Numbered from the stretch's first letter, positions 47,605 to 57,089 are shown. The stretch: 64,000 bases of DNA from Pseudomonas sp. P7548 (GCF_013386585.1 NZ_JACARO010000002.1:277459-341458), one strand, 5' to 3'. A program made the numbers and translations. The notes: generated by a model not told the origin, from the letters alone.

Positions 47605-50091
47605 ATGTCTGACTTGCTCGACCGTTACCCGCTGACCGCGGGCACTTATCATGAACTGCTGGATGACAGTGGCCAGGTGCGCGCCCATTGGCAGCGCCTG
47701 CTCGACCACCTGCAACGCAGCACACCCGCGCAACTGGCCCAGCGCCAGGCGCTGCTGACCCGGCAGATCCAGGAAAACGGCGTGACCTACAACGTCTACG
47801 CCGACCCCAAGGGCGCCGATCGCCCATGGGAGCTGGACTTGTTGCCCCATGTGCTGGCCGCCGATGAATGGCAGCAGCTGTCGGCCGGCATCGCCCAGCG
47901 TGCGCGCCTGCTCAATGCGGTATTGGCCGACCTGTATGGCCCGCAACGCCTGATCAAGGAAGGTTTGCTGCCCGCTGAGCTGGTGTTCGGGCACAACAAT
48001 TTCCTGTGGCCGTGCCAGGGCATCCAGCCCCCCGACGGCGCGTTCCTGCATCTGTACGCGGTGGACCTGGCACGCACACCCGACGGTCGCTGGTGGGTCA
48101 CGGCCGACCGCACCCAGGCGCCGTCGGGTGCCGGTTATGCGCTGGAAAACCGCACCATCGTGTCCCGTGCGTTCCCGGACCTCTACCGTGATTTGCAGGT
48201 GCAGCACCTCACCGGGTTCTTCCGCACGCTGCAGGAAACCCTGGCCCGCCAGGCACCGGGTGATGACCAGCCGCCGCTGATCGTGCTGCTCACGCCCGGG
48301 CGATTCAACGAAAGCTATTTCGAGCACCTCTACCTCGCCCGGCAGCTCGGCTACCCGTTGGTGGAAGGCGGCGATCTCACCGTGCGCGACAGCACCGTGT
48401 TCCTCAAGACCCTCAGCGGCCTGCGCCGGGTGCACGCGATCATGCGGCGCCTGGACGACGATTTCTGCGACCCGCTGGAACTGCGCACCGACTCGGCCCT
48501 GGGCGTGCCCGGCCTGCTCGACGCGGTGCGCCAGGGCAACGTGTTGGTGGCCAACGCCCTAGGCAGCGGCGTGCTGGAATCCCCCGGTCTGTTGGGCTTC
48601 TTGCCGAAGATCAACCACTATCTGTTTGGTGAAGAGCTGATCCTGCCGTCCATCGCCACCTGGTGGTGCGGCGAAGCGCCGGTGCTGGCTGAAGCGCTGG
48701 AAAAGCTGCCGGAGCTGTTGATCAAGCCGGCCTTTCCGTCGCAGAGCTTTGCCCCGGTGTTTGGTCGTGACTTGAACGACGAACAGCGTCAGGCCCTGGC
48801 CGATCGCATGCGGGCGCGGCCTTATGCCTATGTCGCCCAGGAACTGGCGCAGCTGTCCCAAGCGCCGGTGTGGCACACCGTGGATGACCACCTGCAACAC
48901 CGTGCCATCGGCATGCGCGTGTACGCCGTGGCCAGCGACGAGGGTTACCGGGTGCTGCCCGGTGGCCTGACCCGCGTGGCCGCCGAGGCCGACGCCGAAG
49001 TGGTGTCGATGCAGCGCGGTGGCGCCAGCAAAGACACCTGGGTGCTCGGCGAACGGGCTGCCGGTGGCGAACACTGGCGTGCCCAGCGCGCCATCGGTGC
49101 CCATGACCTGGTGCGCCGCGACCCCTATCTGCCGTCGCGCGTGGTGGAAAACCTGTTCTGGTTCGGCCGCTACTGCGAGCGCTGCGATGACAGCGCTCGT
49201 TGGCTGCGTATCGTGCTGGCGCGCTATGTCGATGGCGACGATCCACTGGCGTTGCAGGCGGCGATCGAGCTGGGTGAAACCCTGCGCCTGCTGCCGGACG
49301 AGGGCGAGTTGCCCGAGCGTCTGCAAGCGGCCTTGCTCGGCGATGATTGGCCATCGAGCCTGCGCGCCAACCTGCAGCGTTTGCAGTGGGCGGCGTCCCA
49401 GGTGCGCGGCAAGCTGTCCCGGGAGAACTGGCAGGCGTTGGTGGAGCTGCAACGCGAAGCCCTGGAGCTGGAACGCGAAACCCCGGACTTTGGCGAGTTG
49501 CTGGACTTCCTCAACCGCCTGGTGATGTCCCTGGCGGCGCTGTCCGGGTTTGCCCTGGACGACATGACCCGCGACGAAGGCTGGCGCTTCTTGATGATGG
49601 GCCGGCGCATCGAGCGCCTGCAATTTTTGAGCAGCAGTCTGGCGGCGTTCCTGCGTGGCGTGGCGGTGTTCGACCAGGCGGGGCTGGAGTGGTTGCTGGA
49701 ACTGGGCAACAGCAGCATCACTTACCGCTCGCGCTACCTGGCGGTGCCGCAGTTGATCCCGGTGCTCGACCTGTTGCTGCTGGACGAGCAGAACCCCCAT
49801 GCGGTGTTGTTCCAGCTCAAGTTGGTCAGCCGTACGTTGCGGCGGCTCAATGATGATTTTGGCGTGCCCCGGGAAACCGGCCTGGGCCCGTTGGTGGAGC
49901 GCTTGGCGCGTTTCGACCTGGGCTGCCTGGAGAACCCGTTGTTTGGCGAGTCCAGCGTGCGTGCCGCACTGGACGGCCTGGCCGACCTGCTGCAAGCGGT
50001 GGCCGATGAGAGTGGGCAAGTGTCGGATCGTTTGGCGTTGCGCCATTTTGCCCATGTGGATGATGTCAGCCAGCAAACGGTGTCGGTGTAA
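47605..50091 (+). CDS. circularly permuted ATP-grasp protein fused to alpha-E domain
   Basis: An 828-residue protein. Residues 1-480 match the circularly permuted ATP-grasp family (VFGHNNFLWPCQGI, DLARTPDGRWWVTADRTQAPSG, RGGASKDTWVL). From about 505 comes the helical alpha-E domain (PYLPSRVVENLFWFGRYCER, ALSGFALDDMTRDEGWRFL). The two are separate proteins in many genomes, so a fusion is notable. ATP-grasp enzymes join carboxylates to amines using ATP; no substrate is known here. The stop overlaps the next gene's start (TAATG), so the two are coupled. Confidence 0.85.
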   Translation: MSDLLDRYPLTAGTYHELLDDSGQVRAHWQRLLDHLQRSTPAQLAQRQALLTRQIQENGVTYNVYADPKGADRPWELDLLPHVLAADEWQQLSAGIAQRARLLNAVLADLYGPQRLIKEGLLPAELVFGHNNFLWPCQGIQPPDGAFLHLYAVDLARTPDGRWWVTADRTQAPSGAGYALENRTIVSRAFPDLYRDLQVQHLTGFFRTLQETLARQAPGDDQPPLIVLLTPGRFNESYFEHLYLARQLGYPLVEGGDLTVRDSTVFLKTLSGLRRVHAIMRRLDDDFCDPLELRTDSALGVPGLLDAVRQGNVLVANALGSGVLESPGLLGFLPKINHYLFGEELILPSIATWWCGEAPVLAEALEKLPELLIKPAFPSQSFAPVFGRDLNDEQRQALADRMRARPYAYVAQELAQLSQAPVWHTVDDHLQHRAIGMRVYAVASDEGYRVLPGGLTRVAAEADAEVVSMQRGGASKDTWVLGERAAGGEHWRAQRAIGAHDLVRRDPYLPSRVVENLFWFGRYCERCDDSARWLRIVLARYVDGDDPLALQAAIELGETLRLLPDEGELPERLQAALLGDDWPSSLRANLQRLQWAASQVRGKLSRENWQALVELQREALELERETPDFGELLDFLNRLVMSLAALSGFALDDMTRDEGWRFLMMGRRIERLQFLSSSLAAFLRGVAVFDQAGLEWLLELGNSSITYRSRYLAVPQLIPVLDLLLLDEQNPHAVLFQLKLVSRTLRRLNDDFGVPRETGLGPLVERLARFDLGCLENPLFGESSVRAALDGLADLLQAVADESGQVSDRLALRHFAHVDDVSQQTVSV

Positions 50092-50981
50092 TGAGTGCGC
50101 GCTACCAGATTTTCCACGATACCCACTACCACTACGACAGCCCGGTGTCCCTGGCCCAGCAGTTGGCGCACCTCTGGCCACGGCCCTGCGCCTGGCAGCG
50201 TTGCAGCTCGCAACAGCTGGACATCAGCCCGCAGCCGTCGTCGCGCCGTGATGAGCTGGATGTGTTTGGCAACCCGATCACCCGTCTGGCGTTCGAACGG
50301 CCCCATGATGAGTTGCTGGTCAACGCCGGCTTGACCGTGGAAGTGCTGGCGCGGCCGGCGCTGGACTTTCAATTGTCGCCGGCCTGGGAACAGACCCGCG
50401 ACAGCCTCACCTACGGCAGTCAGCCCATGTCCGAAGCGTTGATCGAGGCCTGCCGCTTTCGCTTCGAATCGCCCTACGTGCACTTGAAAAAGAACTTCGT
50501 CGAGTTCTCCGAGAGCTGCTTCCCGGCCGGCCGCCCGCTGTTACTGGGTGTGCAGGCGCTGATGGAAAAGATCTTCGGCGAATTCACCTTTGATGCCGAA
50601 GCCACCCAGGTCGCCACGCCGCTGGTGGAAGTGCTGGAGCGCCGGCGTGGTGTGTGCCAGGACTTTGCCCACCTGATGCTCGCGTGCCTGCGCTCAAGGG
50701 GCCTGGCGGCGCGTTACATCAGTGGCTACCTGCTCACCCAGCCACCGCCCGGCCAGCCACGGCTGATCGGCGCCGATGCGTCCCACGCATGGGTCTCGGT
50801 GTATTGCCCGGTGTCAGGCTGGGTGGATTTTGATCCGACGAACAACGTTCAGCCGGCGCTGGAACACATCACCCTGGCCTGGGGCCGGGACTTCTCGGAT
50901 GTGTCGCCGTTGCGCGGGGTGATCCTGGGGGGAGGGAACCATGACCCGGAAGTGCGGGTGACGGTGATGCCACTTTTGTAG
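50091..50981 (+). CDS. transglutaminase-like protein
   Basis: A 296-residue protein with the same N-terminal module (YQIFHDTHYHYDSPVSLAQQ) and a papain-like core. The likely triad is Cys189 (RRGVCQDFAH), His232 (DASHAWVSVY) and Asp248 (VDFDPTNN). Proteins of this type are predicted proteases or transferases acting on amide bonds. It is translationally coupled to the ATP-grasp protein. Its stop codon lies within the following REP element. Confidence 0.87.
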   Translation: MSARYQIFHDTHYHYDSPVSLAQQLAHLWPRPCAWQRCSSQQLDISPQPSSRRDELDVFGNPITRLAFERPHDELLVNAGLTVEVLARPALDFQLSPAWEQTRDSLTYGSQPMSEALIEACRFRFESPYVHLKKNFVEFSESCFPAGRPLLLGVQALMEKIFGEFTFDAEATQVATPLVEVLERRRGVCQDFAHLMLACLRSRGLAARYISGYLLTQPPPGQPRLIGADASHAWVSVYCPVSGWVDFDPTNNVQPALEHITLAWGRDFSDVSPLRGVILGGGNHDPEVRVTVMPLL

Positions 50982-51067
50982 TGAGCGGGCTCGCCCCGCG
51001 CGGCGCTCTGCCTGACACACTACGGTGCTTGAAACACCGTCGGCGCGGGGCAAGCCCGCTCACTACA
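50977..51067. repeat. REPIN of the GTAGTGAGC family, overlapping a stop codon
   Basis: TGTAGTGAGCGGGCTCGCCC at the left and the inverted copy ending GCTCACTACA at the right, with an inner CGGTGTTTC-type hairpin. The TAG stop (50979-50981) of the transglutaminase gene is part of the left arm. Confidence 0.82.
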
Positions 51068-51107
51068 GGTCTGTTGTGATCAGTTTTACCGAGCCTGCAG
51101 CAATCGG

Positions 51108-51290
51108 TTATTCGGCAGGATCTTTTGGTGTTTCGGTCTCGTCGTTCGTTTCTTCACCATCAACTTCGGCGGTCAGACCATTGGCCTCTTCTTCTGCAGC
51201 GGCTTTCTTGCGTTGCAGTTTTTCCTCTTTCTTCTGCTCCTTGGCCAAGTCTCTCTGACGTTTGGCGAAGGAGTAATTAGGTTTGGCCAT
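51108..51290 (-). CDS. small, highly charged protein of unknown function
   Basis: A 60-residue protein, Lys/Glu/Ala-rich with a likely single coiled-coil helix (about 8-35) and an acidic, probably disordered C terminus ending in Glu. The start has AGAGGAT upstream on the minus strand. It is convergent with the transglutaminase gene. Similar small charged proteins starting MAKPNYSF are, as I remember, common next to azurin genes in pseudomonads, so a conserved function is likely but unknown. A tag-like role near the amidoligase cluster is pure speculation. Confidence 0.72.
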   Translation of the reverse strand: MAKPNYSFAKRQRDLAKEQKKEEKLQRKKAAAEEEANGLTAEVDGEETNDETETPKDPAE

Positions 51291-51377
51291 GGGCGATCCT
51301 CTAGGGTCGAAGGTGAGGGTGGCGGCGCGCAGCTGCCTTGGGCTGCCATGGTAGCAGCTTAGCAGCGCGCTTGGCCT

Positions 51378-51434
51378 TCACTTACCGCAGGCGTAGGCGG
51401 CCAGCAGGCCGTTGAACAGTTGGTTGAGGTGCAT
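51378..51434 (-). CDS. possible 18-residue small ORF
   Basis: On the minus strand ATG to TGA encodes MHLNQLFNGLLAAYACGK, with GGAG about ten bases before the ATG. It could be a real micropeptide or chance. The rest of the 51291-51622 gap holds the azurin control region and no other gene that I see. Confidence 0.2.
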   Translation of the reverse strand: MHLNQLFNGLLAAYACGK

Positions 51435-51538
51435 GGCTCGGGCTCCAATGGGTGATGGCCCGATCATAGGCAGGTCGTCGCACTTTGGCTGGTAGATTGT
51501 GTTGATCAGTCTGATAGCCTAAAGTTGTATACAATCTG

Positions 51539-51552
51539 TTGATGCAGATCAT
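51539..51552 (+). promoter_or_regulatory. ANR/FNR box of azurin
   Basis: TTGATGCAGATCAT matches TTGAT-N4-ATCAA at nine of ten positions, about 70 bases before the azu start. ANR control of azurin under low oxygen is known in P. aeruginosa. A ten-base palindrome TTGTATACAA lies just upstream (51525-51534). Confidence 0.6.
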
Positions 51553-51622
51553 AAGAATTCCTGCCTGCTTCAGGCACCCTTGTCGCAATACGCGTTTTTT
51601 AAACCCTGCCTTGGAGATTCAC

Positions 51623-52069
51623 ATGTTTGCCAAACTCGTTGCTGTTTCCCTGCTGACTCTGGCGAGCGGCCAGTTGCTTGCTGCAGAGTGCGCGGTCACC
51701 GTCGACTCCACCGACCAGATGTCGTTCAACACCAAAGAAATCACCATCGACAAGAGCTGCAAGACCTTCACCGTGAACCTGGAGCACTCGGGCAGCTTGC
51801 CGAAAAACGTCATGGGCCATAACTGGGTACTGACCACGGCCGCCGACATGCAGCCGGTGGCCAGCGACGGCATGGCCGCAGGCATCGACAAGAACTACCT
51901 GAAAGAAGGCGACGCACGCATCATCGCCCACACCAAGATCATCGGTGCTGGCGAGAAAGATTCGGTGAGCTTTGATGTGTCCAAGCTGAAGGCGGGCACT
52001 GACTATGCGTTCTTCTGCTCGTTCCCGGGCCACATCTCGATGATGAAAGGCACGGTGGTGGTTAAGTAA
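51623..52069 (+). CDS. azu: azurin precursor
   Basis: Azurin is a periplasmic type 1 copper protein that passes electrons in anaerobic respiration and stress. The precursor is 148 residues: a 20-residue signal peptide (cut at LLA/AEC) and a 128-residue mature protein. Copper ligands fit the mature numbering: His46 (GHNW), Cys112, His117 and Met121 in [12 protein letters not shown], with a Cys3-Cys26 disulfide likely. GGAG lies nine bases upstream. It is followed by a REPIN. Confidence 0.97.
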   Translation: MFAKLVAVSLLTLASGQLLAAECAVTVDSTDQMSFNTKEITIDKSCKTFTVNLEHSGSLPKNVMGHNWVLTTAADMQPVASDGMAAGIDKNYLKEGDARIIAHTKIIGAGEKDSVSFDVSKLKAGTDYAFFCSFPGHISMMKGTVVVK

Positions 52070-52085
52070 GACCGCGTCATCGTTC

Positions 52086-52167
52086 ATCGCAGGCAAGCCA
52101 GCTCCCACATTCGCCCGCATTCTCATGCTGGAACTCGGTCAACTGTGGGAGCTGGCTTGCCTGCGAT
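52086..52167. repeat. REPIN between azu and nadE
   Basis: ATCGCAGGCAAGCCAGCTCC at the left and the inverted copy ending GCCTGCGAT at the right; both arms are of the GCAGG subtype. Confidence 0.87.
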
Positions 52168-52205
52168 GGCGATCAAATAATCAATACAAAACTACCTGTC
52201 TCAGC

Positions 52206-53033
52206 TCACGGCGCAAACGGCATGACCCGCTTGTGCTCCGTCTTGCGGTAGGTATCGCAGATAATCTTGAACGCTTCCTCACGCACGGGCTCACCGTGCA
52301 GGAACGCATCGATCTCGGCGTAGGTCACGCCATGTGACGCTTCGTCCGGCTTGCCCGGCGACAGGTCTTCCAAATCCGCCGTCGGCACTTTCTCGACCAG
52401 TGATTCCGGCGCGCCAAAATGCCGTGCAATGGCTCGCACCTGATTCTTCACCAACCCGCTCAACGGCACCAAGTCGCACGCGCCATCACCGAACTTGGTG
52501 AAAAAGCCCATCACCGCTTCCGCCGCATGGTCGGTACCAATCACCAGGCCACCAGCCGCGCCGGCGATGGTGTACTGCGCCACCATGCGCATGCGCGCCT
52601 TGGTGTTGCCCAGCACGAAATCACGGGACACCGCCGCCTTGCCTTCAAACGCCGCCACTTCATTGGCCAGCGCCTTCACCGCCGGGCCGATGTTCACGGT
52701 ATGGCGTTCGTCGGGCTCGATAAAGTCCACTGAGGCGGTGGCATCGATTTCATCGAACTGAGTTTCGTAAGGCAGGCGCACCGCGATAAAGCGGTAGGCC
52801 GCATCGCCAGTGTTTTCGCGCAGCTCTTTCATCGCGCGCTGGGCCAACAGGCCTGCGGTCAGGGAGTCCACACCGCCGCTGATGCCCAGCACCAGGGTCT
52901 TGAGCCCGGAATTGCGCAAGCAATCCTGGATGAAGGTGATGCGACGGGAAACTTCGGCCTCAAGGGCGGCCTGGTCTTTGAACGGTGCTTGAACCTTGAG
53001 CTGCTGCGCAATCTCACGCTGTACGGCTTGCAT
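52206..53033 (-). CDS. nadE: ammonia-dependent NAD+ synthetase
   Basis: NadE converts deamido-NAD to NAD+ using ATP and ammonia. The 275-residue protein has the P-loop SGGVDS at 52-57, no glutaminase domain, and the family blocks [41 protein letters not shown]. The stop of pncB lies three bases upstream, so the two belong to one unit for NAD salvage. Confidence 0.96.
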   Translation of the reverse strand: MQAVQREIAQQLKVQAPFKDQAALEAEVSRRITFIQDCLRNSGLKTLVLGISGGVDSLTAGLLAQRAMKELRENTGDAAYRFIAVRLPYETQFDEIDATASVDFIEPDERHTVNIGPAVKALANEVAAFEGKAAVSRDFVLGNTKARMRMVAQYTIAGAAGGLVIGTDHAAEAVMGFFTKFGDGACDLVPLSGLVKNQVRAIARHFGAPESLVEKVPTADLEDLSPGKPDEASHGVTYAEIDAFLHGEPVREEAFKIICDTYRKTEHKRVMPFAP

Positions 53034-53036
53034 GAT

Positions 53037-54251
53037 TCACTCCTTGCTGGAAAGGGCAGGTACTTTGAAAACGTGCCGCAAATAGGCGACAAAATTTGGA
53101 TCGGTGCAGTGGGTCTTGCCCGCTTCATCGGAGATCTTCGCCACGGGCTGACCATTACAGGCGGTCATTTTAAGCACGATGCTCATCGGTTCCACGCCCG
53201 GGATGTCGCAGGTCAGGTTGGTGCCGATGCCGAAGCTCACATTGATGCGACCGCGCAGCGCCCGGAATATTTCCAGGGCCTTGGGCAGCGACAGGCTGTC
53301 GGAGAACACCAGGGTCTTGCTCATCGGCTCGATGCCGAGCTTGTGGTAATGGGCGATGGCTTTTTCGGCCCATTGCACCGGGTCGCCGGAGTCGTGGCGC
53401 AGGCCGTCGAACAGCTTGGCGAAGTACAAATCGAAATCGCCCAGGAAGGCGTCGGTGGTGATGCAATCGGTCAACGCAATACCCAGCAGGCCGCGGTATT
53501 CACGCACCCAGCAATCGAGGGCCGCGATCTGGCTGTCGATCAGGCGCGGCCCCAGTTGCTGGTGGGCCATGATCCATTCGTGGGCCATGGTGCCGAGCGG
53601 TTTCATGTTGAGCTCGCGGGCCAGGTGCACGTTGCTGGTGCCGACGAAGCGTCCGGGGAAGTCATGCTTGAGCACATTGACCACTTCTTCCTGCACACGG
53701 TACGAGAAGCGGCGGCGGGTGCCGAAGTCGGCCACTTGCAACTCGGACAGCTCTTCGCTGCTGGCGTTGGCGGTGAGCCAGTCGAACTTGCGATACAGCT
53801 GCTCGCGGGCCTGTTCGAGAATGACGGTCTGGTAGCGGTAGCGGTTGCGCACTTCGCTGACGATGGCCAGCATCGGCACTTCAAACAGGATCACATGCAG
53901 CCATGGCCCGCGCAGGCGAATGAATAATTCGCCGTTCTCGATGCCGGTCTGCACGTAGCGCAGGTTGAAGCGGAACAGCCCGAGAAAACGCAAAAAATCC
54001 GGCTTCATGAAGCTGATGCGCTCCAGGAAACCCAACTGGTCGGGGCTCAGGCTCAGCTCGGCGAGGCGCTCGATCTGGTAGCGGATCTCCGCCAAGTACG
54101 GGCGCAGGTCTTCACTGTTACGGCAACGAAACTCCCATTCAACTTCCACGTTCGGGTAGTTGTGCAGCACCGCCTGCATCATGGTCAGCTTGTAGAAGTC
54201 GGTGTCGAGCAGGTTCTGCACGATGCGATCGGCAAACACACTCTCGCTCAT
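53037..54251 (-). CDS. pncB: nicotinate phosphoribosyltransferase
   Basis: PncB makes nicotinate mononucleotide from nicotinate and PRPP, the first step of NAD salvage. The 404-residue protein includes [19 protein letters not shown] near the N terminus, the region of the phosphorylated histidine (GTMAHEW), and the PRPP-binding area around [12 protein letters not shown]. The ATG at 54251 has GGAG upstream; the frame is open to 54299. It is upstream of nadE in the same unit. Confidence 0.95.
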   Translation of the reverse strand: MSESVFADRIVQNLLDTDFYKLTMMQAVLHNYPNVEVEWEFRCRNSEDLRPYLAEIRYQIERLAELSLSPDQLGFLERISFMKPDFLRFLGLFRFNLRYVQTGIENGELFIRLRGPWLHVILFEVPMLAIVSEVRNRYRYQTVILEQAREQLYRKFDWLTANASSEELSELQVADFGTRRRFSYRVQEEVVNVLKHDFPGRFVGTSNVHLARELNMKPLGTMAHEWIMAHQQLGPRLIDSQIAALDCWVREYRGLLGIALTDCITTDAFLGDFDLYFAKLFDGLRHDSGDPVQWAEKAIAHYHKLGIEPMSKTLVFSDSLSLPKALEIFRALRGRINVSFGIGTNLTCDIPGVEPMSIVLKMTACNGQPVAKISDEAGKTHCTDPNFVAYLRHVFKVPALSSKE

Positions 54252-54375
54252 AACGGGAATCTCCAGACGGGTCGGCGATGGGCGCCGGCCTTTACGCACA
54301 ATTAAGGAATGGCGCTAGTGGCGCATAGGCGAGGGGTGGTTTGCCAGTGATTTTTTCAGTGCAGTCACTGGCCTC

Positions 54376-54441
54376 ATCGCAGGCAAGCCAGCTCCCACAG
54401 ATGAAATGCATTCCAAATGTGGGAGCGGGCTTGCCTGCGAT
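54376..54441. repeat. REPIN of mixed subtype
   Basis: Left arm ATCGCAGGCAAGCCAGCTCC (GCAGG type); right arm TGTGGGAGCGGGCTTGCCTG (AGCGGG with GCCTG). The ATGAAATGCATTCCAAAT centre resembles those at 12970 and 29242. Confidence 0.82.
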
Positions 54442-54457
54442 GGCGGTATTCCAGGCA

Positions 54458-55348
54458 CTAAATCACCTGCTCCATCATCCACTTCACAAACTCCTTCACC
54501 TTCGGCACCTCAGCCGAATGCTCCGGGTAGGCCAGGTAATACGCATCCTGGCTCGGCATTGCATGCTGCCAGGGAATCACCAGCTTGCCGTCCGCCAGCT
54601 CCTCCTCCACCAGAAACCGCGGCAACAACGCCACGCCACAACCCACTTGCGCCGCACGAATGCACATATAAAAGGTGTCGAAACGCGGCCCGTGGTAGCT
54701 GTGCTCGGTCTGGTAGCCCTGGCTGGCGAACCAGTCGTGCCAGCCTTGCGGCCGCGAGGCATTTTGCAGCAGGACCAGGTCGCTCAATTGCGTGGGGTCA
54801 GTAAAAGGCCGCGCCGGCAGGCTTTCCGGTGCACACACCGGCACCAGCTCTTCGCTGAACAGCTTCAGGCTCTCGGTGCCAGGTCGTGAGCCCTGGCCGA
54901 AGTAGAAGGCCATGTCGGCCTTGCCTTGCAGCAGCTCATCGGGCTCCTGCTCGTTGCACAGGTCCAGGTGGATCTGCGGGTGACGCAGCCGCCAGCCCTT
55001 GAGGCGCGGCACCAGCCAGCGCGCACCGAAGGTGTAGGGCGTGGACACCCGCAGCACTTCGGTCTCGCCGCCATAAGAGCGCAGGTAGTGGGTGGACATT
55101 TCCACCTGCGTCAGAATCTTGCGCACTTCCACCAGGTACAGGTCACCCGCCGGGGTCATCTGCAAGCGCCGGCGCACGCGGCGGAACAGCAGGTGTTGCA
55201 AGAGTTCTTCAAGCTGCGCCACTTGCTTGCTCACCGCGCTCTGGGTGAGGTTCAGTTCCTCGGCGGCGCGGGTGAAGCTCAAGTGGCGGGTGGCGGCTTC
55301 GAAGCACTGCAGGGCGGTGATCGAGGGCAAATGTCTTTTGTTCAGCAC
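54458..55348 (-). CDS. LysR-type regulator, probably of amaB/amaA
   Basis: A 296-residue transcription factor: N-terminal winged helix-turn-helix (SFTRAAEELNLTQSAVSKQV, about 24-43) and a type II effector domain (about 95-290). It resembles the GcvA-like branch. It is transcribed divergently from amaB with 153 bases between. The GTG at 55348 has AGAGG upstream; a longer open frame reaching 56731 is the antisense of amaB and is not real. In other pseudomonads a LysR gene next to amaAB has been called amaR. Confidence 0.85.
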   Translation of the reverse strand: MLNKRHLPSITALQCFEAATRHLSFTRAAEELNLTQSAVSKQVAQLEELLQHLLFRRVRRRLQMTPAGDLYLVEVRKILTQVEMSTHYLRSYGGETEVLRVSTPYTFGARWLVPRLKGWRLRHPQIHLDLCNEQEPDELLQGKADMAFYFGQGSRPGTESLKLFSEELVPVCAPESLPARPFTDPTQLSDLVLLQNASRPQGWHDWFASQGYQTEHSYHGPRFDTFYMCIRAAQVGCGVALLPRFLVEEELADGKLVIPWQHAMPSQDAYYLAYPEHSAEVPKVKEFVKWMMEQVI

Positions 55349-55501
55349 GGCGTGCCTCTTTTTAGGCTTTGCATGAATAAACGGAATGATATCTCGCCTA
55401 ATCGTCGTTTGTTGGCAAGTCTTGGGCCAGCTACAAATAAGGTCTGGATCGCCGTGTGTGCCGCGGCGCGAATTTTCTGTTTGAGATTGAAGGAGTGACC
55501 C

Positions 55502-56992
55502 ATGGTTGCCGCATTGCTTGATCGTCTCGGGGTGAACCCGGCGCTGTACCAGGCGGGCAAACAGCCCGTGCATTCGCCGATTGATGGCAGCCGCATCGGC
55601 AGCGTGCAGTGGGAAGGTGCCGCCGAGGTGGAGCAACAGGTCAGTCGCGCCGAGCATGCATTCGAGGCCTGGCGCAAAGTGCCGGCACCGCGTCGCGGCG
55701 AGCTGGTGCGTCAGTTCGGTGATGTGTTGCGCGAGTACAAGGCCGACCTGGGCGAGTTGGTGTCCTGGGAAGCCGGCAAGATCACCCAGGAAGGCCTGGG
55801 TGAAGTGCAGGAAATGATCGACATCTGCGACTTCGCCGTCGGCCTGTCGCGCCAGTTGTACGGCTTGACCATCGCCTCCGAGCGCCCGGGCCACCACATG
55901 CGTGAAACCTGGCACCCGCTGGGCGTGGTCGGCGTGATCAGTGCGTTCAACTTCCCGGTGGCCGTGTGGGCGTGGAACACCACCCTGGCGCTGGTCTGCG
56001 GCAACGCGGTGATCTGGAAACCCTCGGAAAAGACCCCGCTCACCGCCCTGGCCTGCCAGGCGTTGTTCGAGCGCGTGCTGAAGAATTTCAACGATGCCCC
56101 GCAGTACCTCAGCCAAGTGATCATCGGCGGCCGCGACGCCGGCGCCGCGCTGGTGGATGACCCGCGCGTGGCCCTGATCAGCGCCACCGGCAGCACCCGC
56201 ATGGGCCGCGAAGTGGCCCCCAAAGTCGCCGCGCGCTTTGCCCGCAGCATCCTGGAGCTGGGCGGCAACAACGCGATGATCCTCGGCCCAAGCGCCGACC
56301 TGGACATGGCCGTGCGTGCCATCCTGTTCAGCGCCGTCGGCACCGCTGGCCAGCGCTGCACCACTCTGCGTCGGCTGATCGCCCATGAGTCGGTGAAAGA
56401 AGAAATCGTCACCCGTCTCAAGGCTGCCTATTCCAAAGTGCGCATCGGCCACCCACTGGAAGGCAACCTGATCGGCCCGCTGATCGACAAGCACGGCTTC
56501 GACAACATGCAGGACGCCCTGGAACAAGCCTTGAGCGAAGGCGGCAAGGTGTTCGGCGGCAAGCGTCAGCTGGAAGACAAATTCCCCAACGCCTACTACG
56601 TGTCGCCGGCCATCGTGGAAATGCCCGAGCAGAGCGACGTGGTGTGCACCGAGACGTTCGCGCCGATCCTCTATGTGATCGGCTACAAGGATTTCCCTGA
56701 AGCCCTGCGCCTGAACAACGCCGTGCCCCAAGGCTTGTCGTCGTGCATCTTCACCACCGATGTGCGCGAGGCCGAGCAGTTCATGTCGGCCGTGGGCAGC
56801 GACTGCGGCATCGCCAACGTCAACATCGGCCCGAGCGGCGCGGAAATCGGCGGCGCGTTTGGGGGCGAGAAAGAAACCGGTGGCGGGCGTGAGTCGGGTT
56901 CGGATGCGTGGCGCGGGTACATGCGTCGCCAGACCAACACCGTGAACTACTCGCTGGAGTTGCCGCTGGCACAGGGCATCACTTTCGACTGA
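55502..56992 (+). CDS. amaB: L-piperidine-6-carboxylate dehydrogenase (alpha-aminoadipic semialdehyde dehydrogenase)
   Basis: AmaB oxidises the semialdehyde from L-pipecolate to alpha-aminoadipate in lysine catabolism. The 496-residue NAD-dependent aldehyde dehydrogenase is of the ALDH7 type: the Rossmann region (WHPLGVVGVISAFNFPVAVW), Glu252 (LELGGNN) and catalytic Cys286 (AGQRCTTLRR). The GPSGAEIGGAFGGEKETGGG near the end is typical. It is divergent from the LysR gene and is separated from amaA by a REPIN. Confidence 0.93.
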   Translation: MVAALLDRLGVNPALYQAGKQPVHSPIDGSRIGSVQWEGAAEVEQQVSRAEHAFEAWRKVPAPRRGELVRQFGDVLREYKADLGELVSWEAGKITQEGLGEVQEMIDICDFAVGLSRQLYGLTIASERPGHHMRETWHPLGVVGVISAFNFPVAVWAWNTTLALVCGNAVIWKPSEKTPLTALACQALFERVLKNFNDAPQYLSQVIIGGRDAGAALVDDPRVALISATGSTRMGREVAPKVAARFARSILELGGNNAMILGPSADLDMAVRAILFSAVGTAGQRCTTLRRLIAHESVKEEIVTRLKAAYSKVRIGHPLEGNLIGPLIDKHGFDNMQDALEQALSEGGKVFGGKRQLEDKFPNAYYVSPAIVEMPEQSDVVCTETFAPILYVIGYKDFPEALRLNNAVPQGLSSCIFTTDVREAEQFMSAVGSDCGIANVNIGPSGAEIGGAFGGEKETGGGRESGSDAWRGYMRRQTNTVNYSLELPLAQGITFD

Positions 56993-57017
56993 TCCACTGT
57001 CGAAACGCGGTTAAAAA

Positions 57018-57089
57018 TGTGGGAGCTGGCTTGCCTGCGATAGCGGTGTATCAGTCGCCGCCGCCATCGCAGGCAAGCCAGCTCCCACA
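57018..57089. repeat. REPIN between amaB and amaA
   Basis: TGTGGGAGCTGGCTTGCCTG at the left and the inverted copy ending GCTCCCACA at the right; both arms carry the GCCTGCGAT subtype. Confidence 0.87.

Noticed and set aside
51502..51515. TTGATCAGTCTGAT as a second ANR box upstream of azurin
   Set aside because: The second half (CTGAT) matches ATCAA poorly; the site at 51539 is much better.
55349..56731. N-terminal extension of the LysR gene through amaB antisense
   Set aside because: The extension lies wholly opposite amaB, while the GTG at 55348 has a good ribosome site and gives the standard LysR length.
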